From: an uncultured Brachyspira sp.
GTDB lineage: Bacteria; Spirochaetota; Brachyspiria; Brachyspirales; Brachyspiraceae
Assembly (NCBI RefSeq): GCF_934747485.1
Contig: NZ_CAKVGN010000099.1
Coordinates: forward strand, 1 to 8,015
DNA: 8,015 bases
Reading direction: 5' to 3'
In this document: one piece after another, positions 5,774 to 8,015 of the stretch
Position numbering within the stretch: the first letter of the stretch is position 1
Layout of the letters: each line of letters begins with the position of its first letter
The notes under the pieces: generated by a model
The model's input: only the letters and a program-made list of their open reading frames with translations
Told to the model about the DNA's origin: nothing
Database searches by the model: none
Position numbers and translations under genes: made by a program

Positions 5774-6616
5774 ATGAAGTTAATAAAGTTTTTAATTGTT
5801 ATATATTTAATTATTACACCTATACTGCATGCCCAAACCACTATACAGCCCGGGCTATATATTAGAGGCGATTTAGATGGATATTTCTTTCCATACTTAG
5901 ACGGCGGCGGAAAATTATCTTTATTTTATAGATTTATTACAGATGTTTTTCCGGGCTATATATGGGAAGGTGTGAGAACAGATGTAGGTATAAGCGACCA
6001 TTTAGATGCTGAAAGAAATAAGCTTAATATATATGTAGATTCTTCTATTTCAAAATATTTTAATATAAATGCAAATGTATCTTTAGTTAATTATTATACA
6101 GCCGGAAAAAGAGGATTCATTAATTTTGACAGTTCAAATATTGCAGTTGACACTAATGCTATAAATAAAGCATTAAAAACAGATAATGTATCTTTTGAAG
6201 CAGAAGTAACTCCTACTTTCATGCTTCCTCTGTTTAATAACCTTTTTGATGGCACAGGCTTAATACTACAGGCAGGCTTAACATTCAAATATGCATATGT
6301 TAATAATGGAAAATATCATTTGGACTATGAATTGCTTCTTGTAAGAGACCAAAATGATATATCCTATAAGCTTGACAGCATGATATTATTTGATTTATCA
6401 CCTCTCTCAGTAGGAATAAATTATATGTTAGCTTATATGAATAACACAAAACAGCTTTGGCATTCTATAGGGGCTTATGCTCATTTTGAATATGAGTTTT
6501 TAAGCAGATTCTATACTGAAGTAAACTTAAAAATAGGGCAATATATATCCCACCCTTCATATACAGGAAAGCTTTATTTTAATATGAATGCAGGTTTGGT
6601 ATTTAAAATTATTTAA
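5774..6616 (+). CDS. Secreted, probably outer-membrane, barrel-like protein
   Basis: 280 residues. A signal peptide (Lys-rich start, then a long Ile/Leu/Val run) ends at Leu-His-Ala20 before Gln21. The mature part is rich in Tyr, Phe, Asn and Gly with alternating strand patterns (for example 85-108, 141-175, 205-222 and 232-256) and ends in AGLVFKII, like a closing barrel strand. A gradual run of aromatic residues near strand ends suits an outer-membrane protein. The family is not recognised. The start is set by the signal peptide. There is no SD-like sequence: the 20 bases before the ATG are nearly all T and A, unlike every other full-length gene here. A TATAAT at 5739-5744 could be its -10, but no good -35 is visible. 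The strong terminator at 5672-5707 separates it from the operon before it, so it should be its own unit. Confidence 0.85.
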   Translation: MKLIKFLIVIYLIITPILHAQTTIQPGLYIRGDLDGYFFPYLDGGGKLSLFYRFITDVFPGYIWEGVRTDVGISDHLDAERNKLNIYVDSSISKYFNINANVSLVNYYTAGKRGFINFDSSNIAVDTNAINKALKTDNVSFEAEVTPTFMLPLFNNLFDGTGLILQAGLTFKYAYVNNGKYHLDYELLLVRDQNDISYKLDSMILFDLSPLSVGINYMLAYMNNTKQLWHSIGAYAHFEYEFLSRFYTEVNLKIGQYISHPSYTGKLYFNMNAGLVFKII

Positions 6617-6807
6617 ATATTTTAATATACCCATTTTCAAAGCCATTGAGAAAAATTAAGTAAAAAATTGTTAAGTTTGTTAGTTTTATTTGATATTACT
6701 AATATATAAAACATTTATACTTTTTTATTTCTCGAAAAAGTAAAATAAAAAATATAGCTGTTTAGATATACTCTAAATAATATTTTTAAAACAAGTTTAA
6801 TACCACT
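6617..6807. other. Convergent intergenic stretch with one weak hairpin
   Basis: This separates two genes that end toward each other. The only notable structure is TACTTTTT (6718-6725) with AAAAAGTA (6735-6742) around a nine-base loop. It lacks a T-tract on either strand, so it is a poor terminator candidate. No small gene is visible. Confidence 0.4.
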
Positions 6808-7860
6808 TTATCTTATTTGTTTTATAAGCTTACAAATAAGCTCTGCCTCACTTTTTTGTAATGTTGGATATATTGGAAAAGATATGCTTTTTAAGTATGC
6901 ATTTTCAGTATTAGGGAAATCCTCATTAGGCAAGTTCAAATACTGATGCAAAGGCTTAAATATCGGTCTAGCCACTTCAACATTATGACGCTCAAACATC
7001 TTTATTACATCGTAAATATTCATAGAACCATTAAGCATACAAACATATCTATAATAAGAAGGACTTTCGCTGTCATGCATAGATAGTTTTATTAAATTGC
7101 TTTCTAATATAGCACTGTCATAAAAAGAAGCAATATCGGCCCTCACCTCAACCATTCTCTCAAGATGTTTAAGTTCTTCCATACCTATAGAAGCCTGCAA
7201 ATCTGTAGCACAATAATTAAACCTCTGAATAAAATTATCTTTTTTATCATAATTAATAATATCTCTTATGGCATCCATTCCTTTTTTTTTGGTAAGTATC
7301 ATTCCGCCCGCACCGCCAGAAGTAATCATTCTTGTAGCAGATAATGAAAAATAAGCATAATCTCCAAAGCTTCCAAGCAAAGTATCTCTGTATTTACCAC
7401 CCAAACTATGTGAAGCATCTTCTATAACAGGTACTTTAATATCTGCAAGTTCATCAATTAAAGCACAATTTCCAAACATATGCGAAACTATAATAGCCTT
7501 AGTCTTTTCATTAATAGCCTCTATAACATTATCCATAGAAATTTGAAAACTGTCTTCATCTATATCTATTAATACAGGAGTAGCCTTAAGGTTTGTTACA
7601 ACCTGAAGAGGTGAGCTATTTAGAAAAGATGACATAATAACCTCATCACCCTCTCCAACATTTAAATGTCTTAATATTAATTCTAAAGCACTAGTACCGC
7701 TGTTTACAAATATAGCAGAAAAACTCTTGCCGAAATAACTCGCAAAAGTTCTTTCAAATTCATATATAATATCTCCAGTGGCAAGATTATCGCTAATCAT
7801 TACCCTTAAAGCAGATTCCAAATCTTTTTTTCTTATAGTAGGTCTAGAATGACGTATCAA
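6808..7860 (-). CDS. DegT/DnrJ/EryC1/StrS-family sugar aminotransferase homologue lacking the catalytic Lys
   Basis: 350 residues, slightly short of the usual 360-400. The family transfers an amino group to nucleotide-linked keto-sugars for LPS, capsule or glycan synthesis, using pyridoxal phosphate. Hallmarks seen are NSGTSAL (53-59), the EDASHSLG stretch with cofactor-binding Asp148, SFGDYAYFSLSAT (164-176), NY followed by TDLQASIG (215-226) and the C-terminal RPIFKPLH (298-305). The PLP-binding Lys should follow SLSAT, but residue 177 is Arg (AGA at 7332-7330). No other Lys lies close enough to substitute obviously. The frame is otherwise intact. The start is TTG (7860-7858) with GAGGAAG at 7871-7865; an in-frame TGA just upstream (7872-7870) rules out an earlier start. 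An upstream minus-strand gene tail suggests an operon. Family membership is very sure; aminotransferase activity is doubtful. Confidence 0.92.
   Translation of the reverse strand: MIRHSRPTIRKKDLESALRVMISDNLATGDIIYEFERTFASYFGKSFSAIFVNSGTSALELILRHLNVGEGDEVIMSSFLNSSPLQVVTNLKATPVLIDIDEDSFQISMDNVIEAINEKTKAIIVSHMFGNCALIDELADIKVPVIEDASHSLGGKYRDTLLGSFGDYAYFSLSATRMITSGGAGGMILTKKKGMDAIRDIINYDKKDNFIQRFNYCATDLQASIGMEELKHLERMVEVRADIASFYDSAILESNLIKLSMHDSESPSYYRYVCMLNGSMNIYDVIKMFERHNVEVARPIFKPLHQYLNLPNEDFPNTENAYLKSISFPIYPTLQKSEAELICKLIKQIR
6812..6840. repeat. Inverted repeat at the 3' end of the aminotransferase gene
   Basis: CTTATTTGT (6812-6820) and ACAAATAAG (6832-6840) are perfect inverted copies around 11 bases, within the last codons of the gene. 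No T-tract follows on the minus strand, so an intrinsic terminator is unlikely. It could be a 3'-end stabilising hairpin or chance. Confidence 0.3.
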
Positions 7861-7893
7861 TTTTCTTCCTCATATATTTTTTTGTTTGATACT

Positions 7894-7921
7894 ATAATAT
7901 ATTAAATACAAGAATTTTCAA
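7894..7921 (-). promoter_or_regulatory. Possible promoter for the aminotransferase gene
   Basis: On the minus strand TTGAAA (7921-7916) and TATTAT (7899-7894) are 16 bases apart, each one base off consensus. It overlaps the end of the putative upstream gene. Such matches are common in DNA this rich in A and T. Confidence 0.33.
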
Positions 7922-8015
7922 TATACTTTATAAATATGTTATGTTTAGGAGCCATAGATATTGCACGTTTTTTAGTTAAAATAAAGTAGGTATTCCTTAT
8001 AATATAAATAGCTAA
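7902..8015 (-). CDS. C-terminal tail of an unidentified protein (partial)
   Basis: A minus-strand frame is open from the window edge for 37 codons to TAA (7904-7902). It ends with a protein-like stretch, KKRAISMAPKHNIFIKYIEN, followed by SCI. The start lies outside the window. It is in the same direction as the aminotransferase gene and 41 bases before its TTG, a spacing consistent with one operon, perhaps for surface sugar synthesis. Amino-acid makeup (basic, Ile-rich, with Pro and His) looks coding rather than random, but the fragment is too short to assign and could be a chance open frame. Confidence 0.45.
   Translation of the reverse strand, partial: LAIYIIRNTYFILTKKRAISMAPKHNIFIKYIENSCI

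Noticed and set aside
6094..6288. Minus-strand open frame inside the smaller barrel gene
   Set aside because: Fully contained in a signal-peptide-bearing gene on the plus strand, with no support of its own.

Overview
The window is very AT-rich, and every non-coding stretch is A/T dominated. It encodes two lipoproteins and two signal-peptide-bearing proteins that look like outer-membrane barrels, next to a bacterial beta sliding clamp. This combination, with clear Shine-Dalgarno (SD) sites and an AT-skewed proteome, fits an intestinal spirochaete of the genus Brachyspira. That assignment rests on overall character and recall, not on a marker gene.

Layout. At the left edge a plus-strand gene ends (1-57). 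It converges with a minus-strand lipoprotein gene (74-1003). That lipoprotein gene diverges from dnaN (1199-2326) across a 195-bp gap holding a promoter for each. After dnaN there is no recF or gyrB. Instead 2327-2903 holds an eroded coding remnant (2355-2686) and A-tract DNA. A sigma70-type promoter (2904-2931) then fires into a short unit: a start codon buried in a hairpin, 11 tandem copies of the pentamer CTACA that are open in all three forward frames, and a strong intrinsic terminator (3112-3156). Just past that terminator lies an A/T inverted repeat, then a two-gene operon for a beta-rich lipoprotein (3232-4116) and a large putative outer-membrane beta-barrel (4138-5628), closed by a second strong terminator (5672-5707). 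A second, smaller putative barrel gene (5774-6616) has no visible SD. It converges with a minus-strand DegT-family sugar aminotransferase homologue (6808-7860) that has Arg where the PLP-binding Lys should be. The tail of another minus-strand gene probably lies upstream of it (7902-8015).

How the parts may work together. The most interesting segment is 2879-3230. The pentamer tract sits inside a 24-codon leader frame upstream of a terminator, which sits upstream of a surface-protein operon. With 11 copies the leader frame stops 65 bases before the terminator hairpin. With 10 or 13 copies the frame would run through the hairpin and its T-tract, stopping at 3170-3172. Repeat slippage could therefore act as a phase-variable attenuator of the lipoprotein/barrel operon. 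The repeat, frames, hairpin and terminator are read directly from sequence; the switch is inference. The other genes look unconnected to this unit: a housekeeping clamp, a separate lipoprotein, and a sugar-modification gene likely tied to surface polysaccharide.
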